NCBI GenBank assembly: GCA_948146395.1
Contig: OX411552.1
Span: 13,128,957 to 13,192,956, forward strand
Length of the DNA stretch: 64,000 nt
Reading direction: 5' to 3'
Origin: Fragum whitleyi
Lineage: Eukaryota; Mollusca; Bivalvia; Cardiida; Cardiidae
Shown: positions 11,070 through 21,400 of the stretch, in pieces
Layout: every line of letters starts with the position of its first letter
Position numbering within the stretch: position 1 is the first letter of the stretch
Made by a program: the position numbers and the translations under genes
Notes under the pieces: model-generated
Database searches by the model: none
Seen by the model: only the letters and a program-made list of their open reading frames with translations
What the model was told of the DNA's origin: nothing

Positions 11070-14000
11070 GTCAGTTTCACTATGTTAGAGCTACAGATTG
11101 AGGGGATATTTTGGATTACAAATTTAATTATTTAAACAATTCTTGCATGTCTATTGAGACTATTCAAATAAGTACCCAAAGCATAGGCAGGGATAAACCT
11201 GGCTCAGGGTGGCATGTGCAAAAAAATCTCATTTAGCTGAATCTAATGAGAAATTAAGAATTTTAGTGAGAAATTTCAACTAATTTGTTGGCTCAGCACA
11301 AAACAGTTGTAACTTCCTATATAATAATAGGCAGTTACAACTATTTTGCTCTGAGCCAACTAAAGTTTTTACTATGTTAATAGTTTGCTTGGATATTTTT
11401 TCTCTCATTAAGCCAGTTTCAATGAGCTTTCTGGCACAAAAGTGAGAGAATCTGAATATCTTGCCCAAAAAATGATCCCTGCATAGGGATTTGATGAGAA
11501 ATACAGATTTTAGGCTGGAAACACACCCCCCCCCCCTCCAGTTATCTGTACCTCTGCTATGTTATTTCATCACTATTTGATGGTTAGACTTAGTCAAATT
11601 TATTCTATACTTTTCAGCATATAACAAAATTGTTCAAGCTGGGATCACAAGGGTCTGGTTTCCCATCAAGGATAAACAGGAAAGATCTTAAATAGTTTTC
11701 AAATAAATTATTAAATAGCTTACCACAGGGTTTTCTTTAGTACGTGTAAATGTGCAGAAAATTTCTCGTAGCACCCAAGGGATTCAAATCCAGGACCCTC
11801 CAATCCCTAACCCTTCATCTTACCACTGAATAACATACTCCACTGTATTGTGTTAAGGTAGTAGAACCGTAATAGCTGTGCAACATTTTGAACTCATGGT
11901 CTACCACAATGTTAACCAAGATTTCCTAAATAAATCATTAGGAAACCTCGGTTAACAATGTGGTTATGACTTCTGGAATGTTGCGAAACTATTTTGGCTC
12001 CTCTACCTTAATGATTTAACCCTTGTCATGCTGAGTAAAAATATCAGCAAAGTTGAAATAAAATCAAAGTTCTGAAAGCATTGGGTGCACTGATGGTGTG
12101 TCAATGTTTTAATTTGAAAATAGAATTTTCAAACTGTTTTTGTTAAGAAAGGAAAGTCAGGGGATATAGACTAAGATCAAACTGCACATGTGTGCACCCC
12201 TGATCTTTGCCTATACCTCCAACATATGCAGGAATATTCAATGTTTAGTTTTAATAAGGGTTAAACAAGAAACTGTGACATAGCTTGTTGTCACTTACTA
12301 TAACCAGATAAGAATTGGATATTTTATTCAAGCCCTCTTTATAAGCTATTGAGAGTCTCACTTTTTAGGAGTCAAAAATGCTGTTGAATGGGTCAAATAA
12401 ACAAAATAATTTGATAATGAGTAAGGGTTATAGTCATTATTGCTTGTATTATAATGACTGACTTCTATAACGGTATCTTTCCTATCTGTATAAAAGATTC
12501 ATATATATACTATAAGCTGAAAGTTAATCATATTTTTCTGACAAATGTTTTGAATCTTAGCTAATTTCATTAGATTAAGATACAGGAGAAGGTATTTGGA
12601 TTTCTCATGTGTAAGACACATTATTCAAAATTGTGTCTTAGATGATAAAAATAAGCAGAGCAGTTGTTCAAATTGAGGAGGCTTTACACAGTGTTAACGG
12701 GAAGTGGAAGGAGCCACGGACTGCAAGTTAAAATTTTGCAAATGATTCTTAAAGTGTTACCAAAAATGATTTTTTTAAAAAAAGTTTTTTTAAGATTTCA
12801 GCAATGGTATGGTGTTACCTTAAGAGATTTTATGTGTATTGGCCACCAAGATTATGTGAATCAAATGTGAGCCTGTGCATGACATATCCAACAATTTCAA
12901 ATATGTGCAAAGCAAAGACTTTGACCAGCCTTTGCAATATTGACTAGAGTTGTCACAGTGCTTTTTGTAGATAGGTAAGGTCTCAAAGTATCCGTAGACA
13001 ATTGGGTAGTTTTACATTTACAGTATGTGGCTTTCTACGCTGTTCTGTGTTTGTGGCTCACGCACATTCCAAATTGTTGGAAATGTCACACACAGGCTCA
13101 TGTTGAAATAAGAGTTTGACACTCAATTAGTTTACTCATTTAATGGTTACTTATCTGGGGCCTGTTTTACTAAAAATCTTACTATCACTTTTTTGGTAAA
13201 TCAAAAATTAAAGTTGCTTCTTCAGTAGATACTAATTATGGAATTCTGCCATGCATCATCTCATTAGAATCATCTTTAGAAGACGATTCTAATGAGAAAT
13301 TGCAAGGCAGAATCTAACAATAAATGAAAACACCATGTACAATTTGTTTTTTTTTGACTCACAATTGATTTTTTCGTATGAAGTTTCGTAAAACAGGCCC
13401 CTAGTCTTGAAATGCCGGTAGATTGAAATTCAAGTTTGGTCACAGAACATTGGTTTCATTTTTATTAGTCCCACACATTCCATTGGTATTTCTAAATATG
13501 ATATGTGTAACTTTAATATAAAATATGAACCTCTTAAAGATTCAAAGTAGAGAATTTATCTTAATACATTTATGATTTGCAAGAATACCAAGGCACACTA
13601 CCAAAAATTGAAATAGTGGCCAAACAGTTTGCACAGTTTTGTCATCCTGAACACAATGCTAGTTTTAGAGTCAAACATGAGCCCTGTTTTATCTTTATTT
13701 ACAGTGGGTGCTGTAGCAGGGGTTTACACAGGAAAATCTCTTGTACAAGGTATTGTGGGGTCGCTATCCATCTCCGCCGACGTCTTGGCTTTGGCAAAAA
13801 TTGAGGTCAACTTAGGGGAAATTCCGGAAGGAAAGAACATGGTGTTTAAATGGCGTGGAAAGCCTCTTTTTGTACGACACAGGTCAGAGGCCGAGATTGA
13901 AACAGAGAGAAATGTAAATCTTGGAGAACTCCGAGACCCTCAACATGATGCTGACAGAACCCTTGACGCTAAATGGCTTGTAGTATTGGGAGTGTGTACA

Positions 14001-15721
14001 CATTTAGGTAATGTTGGAATACTTTTGTAGAGCTTTTTTGCAGTGAGAGAGATATAGTTGCCTTATGGTAGTTATCCTGAAAAAATTCCATAAATTTTTG
14101 TCATAAAAAATAAAGTCATAAACTTATTTCATGAGGAAACCATTGCTAACATTGTGAAAGATCATGAGTTCCGAAATGTTGAGGAACTATTACAGGTCTA
14201 CTACCTTAACATTACTTCCTAAATATGTATTAGTACATTGGTCTATTCATAATATTTAACTGTACAATTATTGCAACATAATGAATAGATTAGTTCCACA
14301 GAAATTTATTTTTATTTCATTACTGTTATTGGAAATAAATGGCAATACCTGGACAAGTTCTATGGTAATGGTTCTCCATCATTGTATGTTTTTGAAATAA
14401 AGTTGAACGATCATTACAGGCCTGGAGGACCTTTATGCAGGGATCGACACAAACACCAGTCCTCGGGGCCTGAGACCTGTGGATTTTAGTGAGGACTGGT
14501 AGATGTTACAATGCTGCAGGTCCTTCATGCCTGTTGTAAAACGCAGAACTAAGTATTTCAAATCTGTCCAGTTTTGAAAAATAATTACCGTTCCAATACT
14601 AAAATTGGCATTACCATATGATAAAACATTGTAGAAAAAGTAGAAATTGCTTGTCAAAAGCAATTTCTTCTTTTCCTACAATGTTTTCCTTGCAATTTGT
14701 GCCTTAAATTGTTAAAAATCAAACATGGTTTTCATGCAGGACCTGTTGTTATCAGGCAGGACCTGTAATATTTAGGGCTAACAGGTCCTTCAGGCTGGCG
14801 GCAAAAAGTAGTTAGTGTCAAACCCTGCTTTATGTGTAGAAAAATAAAGCTTTTTTGGTCTAGAAAAAATCAGAGAAAAGGAGAAATTACTTTTTATGAG
14901 TAATTACTTGTAATGCTTCCTATAATTTGTTACCCTAGTTTGATGATGAACCTAATAGGGAGTTATGTATTTGGGTCAACAGATTCGAATTACAGGTTTT
15001 CTCAACTTGTCCCTGAACAAGTAAGATATGATTTCTACTTGTCCAAGATCAAAATTAGCCTGACCACAAAAAAAGTGAATTGATGATTTTGTATAGAAAC
15101 ATAGCTTTTAAAGAAGAAAATGCTGCAATCCATCTATTTAGTGTCTTTCTTAGATTTGCCCTGGTATTTACTTATCCATGGACATCTGGCCTAGAAAAAC
15201 GTATTTTTCCTCAAGAAGACTAGTTGGGCATGGGAATTCCACACCCGTTTTGTTGATTTACTTTCAGGCTGTTTGCGGGTGGAAAATGCCAGTTTATTTT
15301 GCAGTTATTATTGTCTCAGTTACAGTTCTCAATTACAACAATAGATCACTTAAATTTTTGATAAAAAACTTTGCAGTAAAATTAAGTATTTATACAGGTT
15401 TTTGAATGGGTATAAGAAAATTTATTCCTGACTGAAAAAATGATGACATCCTTTACCTTTTGTTTGGGCAATATCATTTTTTATTTGTTATCATCATTTA
15501 CCCTGGAAAAAAACCCCCCAATATAACTGATTATGTATTTTGATTATTTTCTTTCAGGCTGTGTGCCCGTCGGAAATGCAGGTTTATTTGGCGGTTATTA
15601 TTGTCCATGTCACGGTTCTCACTATGATGCATCAGGAAGAATCAGAAAAGGCCCCGCCCCCTTGAATTTGGAAGTACCTCCCCACTCATTTCCTGAGGAT
15701 GGATTGTTAGTTGTTGGATAA
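10950..15721 (+). CDS. UQCRFS1: Rieske iron-sulphur subunit of cytochrome bc1 complex (gene span, 3 exons seen)
   Basis: Three exons (10950-11069, 13705-14007, 15558-15721) join with matching phases into the mature Rieske protein. Family knowledge: it carries the 2Fe-2S cluster of complex III in the inner mitochondrial membrane and passes electrons from ubiquinol to cytochrome c1. Seen in sequence: [11 protein letters not shown] at the mature N-terminus; a glycine/alanine-rich membrane segment (SYVLSG, then [10 protein letters not shown]); the hinge [12 protein letters not shown]; and both cluster loops, CTHLGC and CPCHGSHYD, with all four ligands (two Cys, two His). It ends in [11 protein letters not shown] and TAA. 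The mitochondrial presequence exon and start codon are not recognised upstream. The neighbour on the other strand is CTNNBL1, tail to tail. Confidence 0.97.
11285..11363. repeat. Hairpin (inverted repeat) in UQCRFS1 intron
   Basis: TTGGCTCAGCACAAAACAG pairs with CTATTTTGCTCTGAGCCAA, with inner arms GTTGTAACT and AGTTACAAC. The inner part resembles the hairpin at 22587-22650. Confidence 0.65.
11526..11538. repeat. Poly-C tract
   Basis: A run of about 13 C in UQCRFS1 intron sequence. Confidence 0.8.
11755..11852 (-). mobile_element. tRNA-derived SINE head
   Basis: On the minus strand, TTCAGTGGTAAGATG matches a pol III A box and GGATTTGAATCCC a B box, spaced as in tRNA-derived SINEs. It does not fold as a complete tRNA and lacks a CCA-ready acceptor stem, so I call it a SINE head, not a tRNA gene. 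The palindromic MITE at 11853 abuts its start. Confidence 0.6.
11853..12011. mobile_element. TTAA-flanked palindromic MITE, copy M1
   Basis: TTAAGGTAGTAGAACCGTAAT pairs with the right end TTGGCTCCTCTACCTTAA. The centre, TTCCTAAATAAATCATTAGGAA, is the turn of an almost full-length hairpin. Same family as copies at 18073, 26516 and 29351. Confidence 0.85.
12016..12264. mobile_element. MITE of the TTAACCCTTGTCATGC family
   Basis: Left end TTAACCCTTGTCATGC is intact. The right end (TTAATAAGGGTTAA) has decayed. It lies directly after M1. Confidence 0.65.
12869..13099. mobile_element. MITE with GAGCCTGTG...CACAGGCTC ends
   Basis: GAGCCTGTGCATGACATATC and CCAACAATTTC at the left pair with AATTGTTGGAAATGTCACAC and ACAGGCTC at the right. 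A second copy is at 19084-19316 and single ends at 21712 and 22880. Confidence 0.7.
13157..13401. mobile_element. MITE with GGGGCCTGTTTTAC ends and internal hairpin
   Basis: GGGGCCTGTTTTAC is matched by GTAAAACAGGCCCC at the right end. 13241-13316 is a further inner hairpin (TTCTGCC...TCTCATTAGAATC against GATTCTAATGAGA...GGCAGAA). It lies 300 bp before the second UQCRFS1 exon. Confidence 0.7.
13705..14007 (+). CDS. UQCRFS1: UQCRFS1 exon b: transmembrane end, hinge, Rieske fold, first cluster loop
   Basis: Acceptor TTTATTTACAG, donor TTAG|GTAATG; 303 nt, phase 1 in and out. Encodes [16 protein letters not shown], the hinge with [12 protein letters not shown], the stretch [15 protein letters not shown] that is nearly invariant in the family, and VCTHLG, with the first Cys and His ligands. 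The last Gly codon is split across the intron. Confidence 0.97.
14131..14209. mobile_element. TTAA palindromic MITE, half copy M2
   Basis: Only the right arm remains (GAGGAAACC...GTGAAAGATCATGAG...CTACTACCTTAA). In UQCRFS1 intron. Confidence 0.75.
14438..14827. mobile_element. hAT-like non-autonomous element, 390 bp
   Basis: Ends CAGGGATCGACAC and GTGTCAAACCCTG are inverted repeats. The 7 bp CTTTATG directly repeats on both sides (14431-14437 and 14828-14834). CAGGG ends with a 7-8 bp duplication suggest hAT. A hairpin of another small family (GTAGAAATTGCTTGTCAAAA around 14626-14690) is nested inside. Confidence 0.78.
14995..15250. mobile_element. Interspersed repeat with ACTTGTCC/GGACAAGT arms
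   Basis: AACTTGTCCCTGAACAAGT at the start and GGGCATGGGAATTCCACACC at the end recur at 21850-22195 and 54470-54830. The right end sits 17 bp before the decayed Rieske exon copy. Confidence 0.6.
15251..15336 (+). pseudogene. Decayed partial copy of the UQCRFS1 2Fe-2S exon
   Basis: TTTACTTTCAG|GCTGTTTGCGGGT at 15257-15280 matches the real acceptor and exon start at 15547-15571. The next 70 nt align to the real exon without gaps at roughly 74% identity by eye. In the matching phase it reads ...[17 protein letters not shown] against the real [18 protein letters not shown]. The second-loop Cys and His ligands are lost (CPCH becomes CLSY). Similarity ends after about 23 codons, so the C-terminus is absent. 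It lies in the intron 290 bp before the intact exon. Confidence 0.85.
15558..15721 (+). CDS. UQCRFS1: UQCRFS1 exon c: second cluster loop and C-terminus
   Basis: Acceptor TTATTTTCTTTCAG before 15558. Two bases complete the split Gly, then [40 protein letters not shown] and a TAA stop at 15719-15721. It carries the Cys that pairs with CTHLGC and the CPCHGSHYD loop. No polyadenylation signal can be fixed; ATTAAA at 16020 and AATAAA at about 16224 are candidates. Confidence 0.97.
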
Positions 15722-16689
15722 AAGTGATAGGACTCAAATTTGTATAGAAAATTGTTTATTTATGGTTTTACAACTGGATAAATTGGAGAACAAAGTCTAA
15801 ATCCTATTTTAATTGGCTTATTTTTATGCTTAATTGACAGTCACATTTCTGTATTGAAATAGAGATTAGTTCAAATATTATGAAATTGATTTTCAAAGGC
15901 CCCTCAAGTAAAACATTATTTTTATGAGAAAGATTGTTCCACTCTCTCAATCCAAATTTTAATGAAAAAAAAAATACTATGGGTGTTTTATACAAACCCT
16001 GTAAATGAAAAGGAAATGTATTAAAATGTTTTGATGTTAAAAGTCTTGTTTATTGTTTATTAAACAATTTATTTTCATATCATTAACTGCATATGAAACC
16101 TATTTTCACACATGATTCCAAAGCTATGGCCAATCATAAACAAAATTGACCTTGAAAAATGACCATGGCTTTGAAGTTGGCACTTTCAGAAAGGTCTTGG
16201 CACATGCAATATTCACACAATATATGAAGGCTAAATAAATTAAAATTCTTAAGTCATGGCTAATTTAATTTATTTTACAAGGAAAATTACACCAACCGTA
16301 AGGACTACCTTTGAAAATTTGATTTAAAGCTGAAAGAAAGCATAAACACAATTAGAACATGCACTACCCCCAATTGGGAACCTTCAGCAGACCTCAAAAA
16401 TAATGAGGAGGCTGATATGAAAGCGCATCATATCGCATGTGGATTTTTGTGATGTCACAAATATTGCTGAAGATGATGTTATGAAAAAAATCAATGTAAG
16501 GTTAAAACTGGACATTTTATAATTTGATAACAAAAGCAGTGATTTACTGCATTTTGTCTTCAAATTATAATATACCCAAAAGATATCAACAGACAATCAC
16601 ATTAATGTAACAAATTTTTCTTCAAGCCTATTAACTGAAATACCTTAATACCACCAGAAGCCAAATTACCTAAAATGATCCAAAAATAC
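15722..16689. other. UQCRFS1 3' UTR and intergenic sequence
   Basis: AT-rich, with candidate ATTAAA/AATAAA signals as noted for the last exon. No other gene seen. Confidence 0.5.
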
Positions 16690-16935
16690 TAAACTTGCTT
16701 CCGAGGTTCTTTCCAGTTCTTTTCAATCAACAAAGGGCAATATCTCACAAAATGAGTAGAGTTATGTTTTTTAGCACTGCACTTCTCCTAAATGAGATCT
16801 TTTCACCTGTGAAGTTTCATGATTCTAGCTTGCATACTTTCTGAGATATGCTCTGGACAAAAACTGTCTACGGACAGACACACTAACAAGTGCAAAGCAA
16901 TATAACCCCTCTTCTTTGAAGAGGGGCATAAAAAA
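16690..16935 (-). repeat. Interspersed repeat, 'GGGCAATA...GAGATATGCTC' family
   Basis: Shares CAACAAAGGGCAATA, GCACTGCACTTCTCC and GAGATATGCTC with 18625-18965, 42815-43025 and 53281-53745. Ends in GGACAGAC and a CCCTCTTCTTTGAAGAGGGG hairpin. Confidence 0.65.
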
Positions 16936-17350
16936 AATTGGTCTTAAATTAGGAAAAGGTTGAGCAATGTATGGGATAGAATCTGAACTTTGCCATTTCA
17001 ATGATAGTTCAGATTCATAATCTATAAATTAAAGTGTGAATAAAAAGTAACACAAATATATTGTATTCTTACAGAGCTTTTTAATTGCTTTTTTTACTGA
17101 TCAGTAACAAATGTAAAGGTAATATATGACACTGAACAAAAATTTTAGAAATATCAATACAAAGTATTATCAGATTTTAAAGCTTTCCAAATCATTGACT
17201 TCAATTCTAAGTGAGCAAGATTTGTTTGTGAAACACACCCCAAAACCTGCAAACCATTTGTTTGACCTATTTGTTGGTATCAGCAGATGCATATCAATAG
17301 TAGCTACCATGTATGTCATATGTTAGCACTATTTCAATTATTTTTTTAAC

Positions 17351-17585
17351 ATGAACTTGGATTGATTGATTGAATGGAATTTAACGCCGCTTTAAACATT
17401 TTACACTTATATCGCAGCAGCTAGAGCACCTGGCAATGGATTCCTGGTATTTCTCTCACCAATACAACCATCACATCCTTTCCTAGCCTCCAGCTACTAT
17501 CTCACATAGGTCTACAATGATCAACCCATTTGTGAGAGACAAATAGTCGGAAAGAATGAGTGCCACCATCGGGGATAACATGAAC
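17351..17585. mobile_element. SINE-like repeat fragment
   Basis: GATTGATTGATTGAATGGAA then TTTAACGCCGCTTTAAAC, and CCTGGTATTTCTCTCACC, phrases also found in the SINE at 26366-26820 and at 24321-24420. No clear pol III boxes in this fragment. Confidence 0.5.
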
Positions 17586-17619
17586 TTGGACATAATAGTA
17601 TCTGTTGTGAGATTTTATT

Positions 17620-17735
17620 GGAGACAAGCTGATCCTAACCAAGTCTAGAATAGAAATGTTTTTAAGCGAGCCTTGGCAAGCTTAGTAATTTTTCTATTCT
17701 AGACTTGGTTAAGATGAGATTGTCTCAAATAAAAT
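17620..17735. mobile_element. Palindromic MITE
   Basis: GAGACAAGCTGATCCTAACC and AAGTCTAGAATAGAAA pair with TTTCTATTCTAGACTTGG and TTAAGATGAGATTGTCTC around the loop GCGAGCCTTGGCAAGC. Confidence 0.75.
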
Positions 17736-18072
17736 TGAGTAACTTATTCCTTTTCTCACATTAACAACAGTTTGTACCTTAAAAATCAATATATGAAACA
17801 CTTTGATGACGGAAATACTGCAAAAACATGCCCATTGTAATGACGTTTTTTGGAATGTGATCTAATATGTGTAAGACAAGGATATCTCTGTTTGTTATAG
17901 AAGACAGGGGGAGCTATGTGAAAAATATATTTCTCATAAATTGCCTATAAATTTTAAAATTTTATCTTAGCTTTGAGCTATTCATATTTTGGGATCCTCA
18001 TGGTCCTGGGACACTGTTAGTGCCAAACCTTGCAAGTTGAACAAGTCTTCAACTTTGTCGTCTAGCAATAAG

Positions 18073-18236
18073 TTAAAGTAGTGCACCTGTAATAGCTCCC
18101 GCAATATTTCAGAACTCAAAATCTTTCACAATGTTAACCGAGGTTTCCTAATGAAAATCATTAGGAAACCTCGGTTAACACTGTTTAAGTTAATTACTTC
18201 TGATATGTTGCGAAACTATTATGGGTCCACTACCTT
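18073..18236. mobile_element. TTAA palindromic MITE, copy M3, in CTNNBL1 3' region
   Basis: Nearly perfect hairpin: AACCGAGGTTTCCTAATG and CATTAGGAAACCTCGGTT flank a 4-base turn. It begins 120 bp after the CTNNBL1 stop codon (minus strand) and so probably lies in the 3' UTR. Confidence 0.85.
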
Positions 18237-18355
18237 TGGGAAACAAATGTGATCATAATGTTCCCAACCAGATCTACCCCAAACATATTTTGCTGACGGT
18301 CGATAAGGCTGTTACACATTTATCAAACAATATCTTGCGTTGAAGATCTCCCGCC

Positions 18356-18444
18356 CTAAAATTTATCCACCAGTGCCAGTATGTGACTTTGTTCTTCTTC
18401 CCGTAATTCTGGATCTTTGGCATCACCGATATTACCTGCATACT
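18356..18444 (-). CDS. CTNNBL1: CTNNBL1 exon 15 (last)
   Basis: Acceptor ATAATTTCAG, 89 nt. Completes a split Glu, then YAGNIGDAKDPELREEEQ and HILALVDKF with TAG at 18356-18358. Matches the family ending EYAENIGDGRSPEFRENEQ... closely in length. Confidence 0.97.
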
Positions 18445-21400
18445 CTGAAATTATATCAAATATAAACAGGATATTGAATAAGTGGTCATGGAATGCCAAA
18501 TTTATTAAACATGTCATCTATAAACAGATAAAAACAAGGCCGTTTTTATCTGTTTTAGATGACGAGTTTAATCAATTCCGTATTTCAGACATGGCCATCC
18601 CCCGCCGTGAAAGCTTGATAGTAAACTGAAGCCTAATAGATAAATGATTCTGCTCCATGAGATCTATCCACCAATAAAGTTTCAAGTTGATAGCTATTAT
18701 ACTTTAGGAGATATGCTCGGGACAAAATCTAAGTCTTAAAAATAACAAAGGGCAATAACTCCAAAATTATGCAAGCAAGAGTTGTAGTTCTTGTGCACTG
18801 CACTTCTCCTCCATGAGATCTATCCACCTATAAAGTTTCAAATTGATAGCTATTATACTTTAGGAGATATGCTCCGGACAAGTTTAGTGACGGAACCTCG
18901 GAATGATGGAATGACGGACGGAGACCATTACTATATCCCCTCGCCGAAAACAGCTGGAGATAATAAGAAAATTATTATTATATAAGCAATAAAGATGCCA
19001 TATAAAAATTATTGTTCATGTTATTAAACTATTGACCTTGACTGGGTCACTTTATACTTATCCTGCTGAATTTAAATGATCCCGTGTGTGACATTTCCAA
19101 CAATTTGACGGGCGCATAAAGTAGAAACATTGAGCAACTAGTCAGACATATAGTAGTGCATTAGAAGATTATCTGACTGTCAAAAGACATTTTGAGACCC
19201 TATCTGTCTACAAAGTGCATATTGAGGACTATGTTCAGCCTGTGCAGACGCACAGGCTGGCCAAAGGCATTGCTTGATGCACTTATGAAATTGTTGAAAA
19301 TGTCACACACAGGCTCAAATATTGTTTCAAAAGAATTAACTATTTTTGAACATTTCAGCCAGCGTGTCAGATTTTTTTCCACATCTTTTGAGAAGATACT
19401 GGCAGTATAGGCAAAGATCACTCAGCACTTATGCACAGACTGATCTGAGTCTAAATTATAAGCAAGAAATTTGTGTACTGCAGGAATATGCTGCAAACAG
19501 CTTACGAAAGGATTTTTTTTTTAATTTTGACCTCAATAATTGACCTTGACCTTATCAGATGACATTTCATTGAAATATGTGGATTGATGAGATGAACCTT
19601 TACACCAAATATGAGCATTGTCAATATCAATTTTCAAAAGTGTTGAAGTTATTGGATAATGTCTAGTTTGCTAATTCAGTTTGCAAGTTAAAAACTTTTA
19701 ACAGCCAAAAAGACAGCCAGGGGGACACAGGTATATAATTACAATATGCCCTGATCTATTTGGGGGGGGGGGGGCGCAAAGTGCATAATACCCAGTAAAA
19801 CTCGATTTGAAATCATTTTCCTACCTCTCATAATACTTCTTATAGATTTTACTGATCCACCACGCATATTTAAGATCTGCATTACCCTTTGTCTTACCTG
19901 AAACATAAATAGAATTCACAATCAAAATAATCAAATTTAAGACATATCAGTTCCATACAAGCATGAACTTGACCCCTTATTCAGTTTATTGGGAAGACCT
20001 ATGAATCCCTAAATAGTAATTTGAAAGTAATGAACTTTAACAGTGTTAGCAAAGGTTTCCTAATGATTTCCATTAGGAACACTTGGTCAACATTGTGAAA
20101 GATCACGAGCTCCTAAATGTTGAGGAACTATTACGTTTCCTCTTTCTTAAAGTGATATTTTTAAAACAAGTGAAGCTTACTAAATGTCCTTCATCACTGG
20201 CCTAACAACAGACATTTTATCCATCTCTTTCTTTTTTCCCTTATTTAAAAGGATTGATGCATTAAAATATCTATCATCAGGGTTATTTGGCGCAAATTCA
20301 ATGTCTCTAAAATACAAATCAATCATGACTGATGAATTACATATAGAAAATTAACCATTGCATCTCATTCCAGTGAAATTAGGTTGATATCCATCAATTA
20401 GATTATGAGAAAATGATTTCAAAGTTTCTACTGTATCACATGTAGAGAAATAAACTCGGCCCATAAAAGACATACTTTTCATCTGATTACAATAGTTTTT
20501 TGTAGACTGATAAAGGGTAACCCAAGAATTGTTTATGTGAAATTTGGTTGATATCCATTTGTTAGATTCTGAGTAAATGATTTTCAAAGTTTCTAATATT
20601 TGAAAAATAGAGAAATGCCCTCCACCAATAAACTACATATTTTTCATCTGATCACAATAATCTTTTGTAGACTGGTTAAGGGTCACCCAAGGATCACTTA
20701 TGTGAAATTTCGTTGATATCCATCAGTTAGATTCTGAGAAAATGATTATATCATGATAACAAGAAAATGTAACAGACGGACAAATAGGAAAAAGTGTATC
20801 ATTATAGCTCTTGTGACTTTCAGTCAGTAGAGCTAAAAACTGTCTTTACTTACACTGTCAGATCCAGATGAACATATTTCTAACATGATATAATCTATCA
20901 GCTGTAGTGTAAACAGACCAGCATCAAGTCTACGGAGATAAAAACTATCTTTACTTACACTACTGGAGCCAGATGAACATATTTCTAACATGATATAATC
21001 TATCAGCTGTAGTGTAAATAGACCAGCATCAAGTCTACGGAGATAAAAACTATCTTCTAAATCATCATCCACATCCTGGCCTAGGTATTTCAATTTCTGG
21101 ACAAGAAAACAAGGTAATATTTGAGTTTTTCATGATTTTAAAATAGATGTAAAACTATGTAAACTTTGAGGGAATTTCTTTGCTATTGATCCCTGAAATT
21201 ATGATTTACAATGCCAAAGAAAAGTAATTCAACTTAGTGCATACTATTCTCTAAATAGCTCATACTTTGCACATTTCAATTCTGAAATTGTGCCCACAGA
21301 AGGAATCTGGACAAAGAAAGAATATACATGTATATTATTGAATTAAACTTTACCTTTACTTCAGAAGATTATAAGTAAGGTTGAAGATGGCAAAATAGTG

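Noticed and set aside
11755..11852. A true tRNA gene on the minus strand
   Set aside because: A and B boxes are present but the acceptor and anticodon stems do not pair convincingly.
15251..15336. A functional alternative Rieske exon
   Set aside because: Second-loop Cys and His ligands are replaced and no donor or C-terminus follows.
15178..15405. 75-codon + ORF overlapping the ghost Rieske exon
   Set aside because: It is in a different frame from the Rieske match and runs through repeat and intron sequence.
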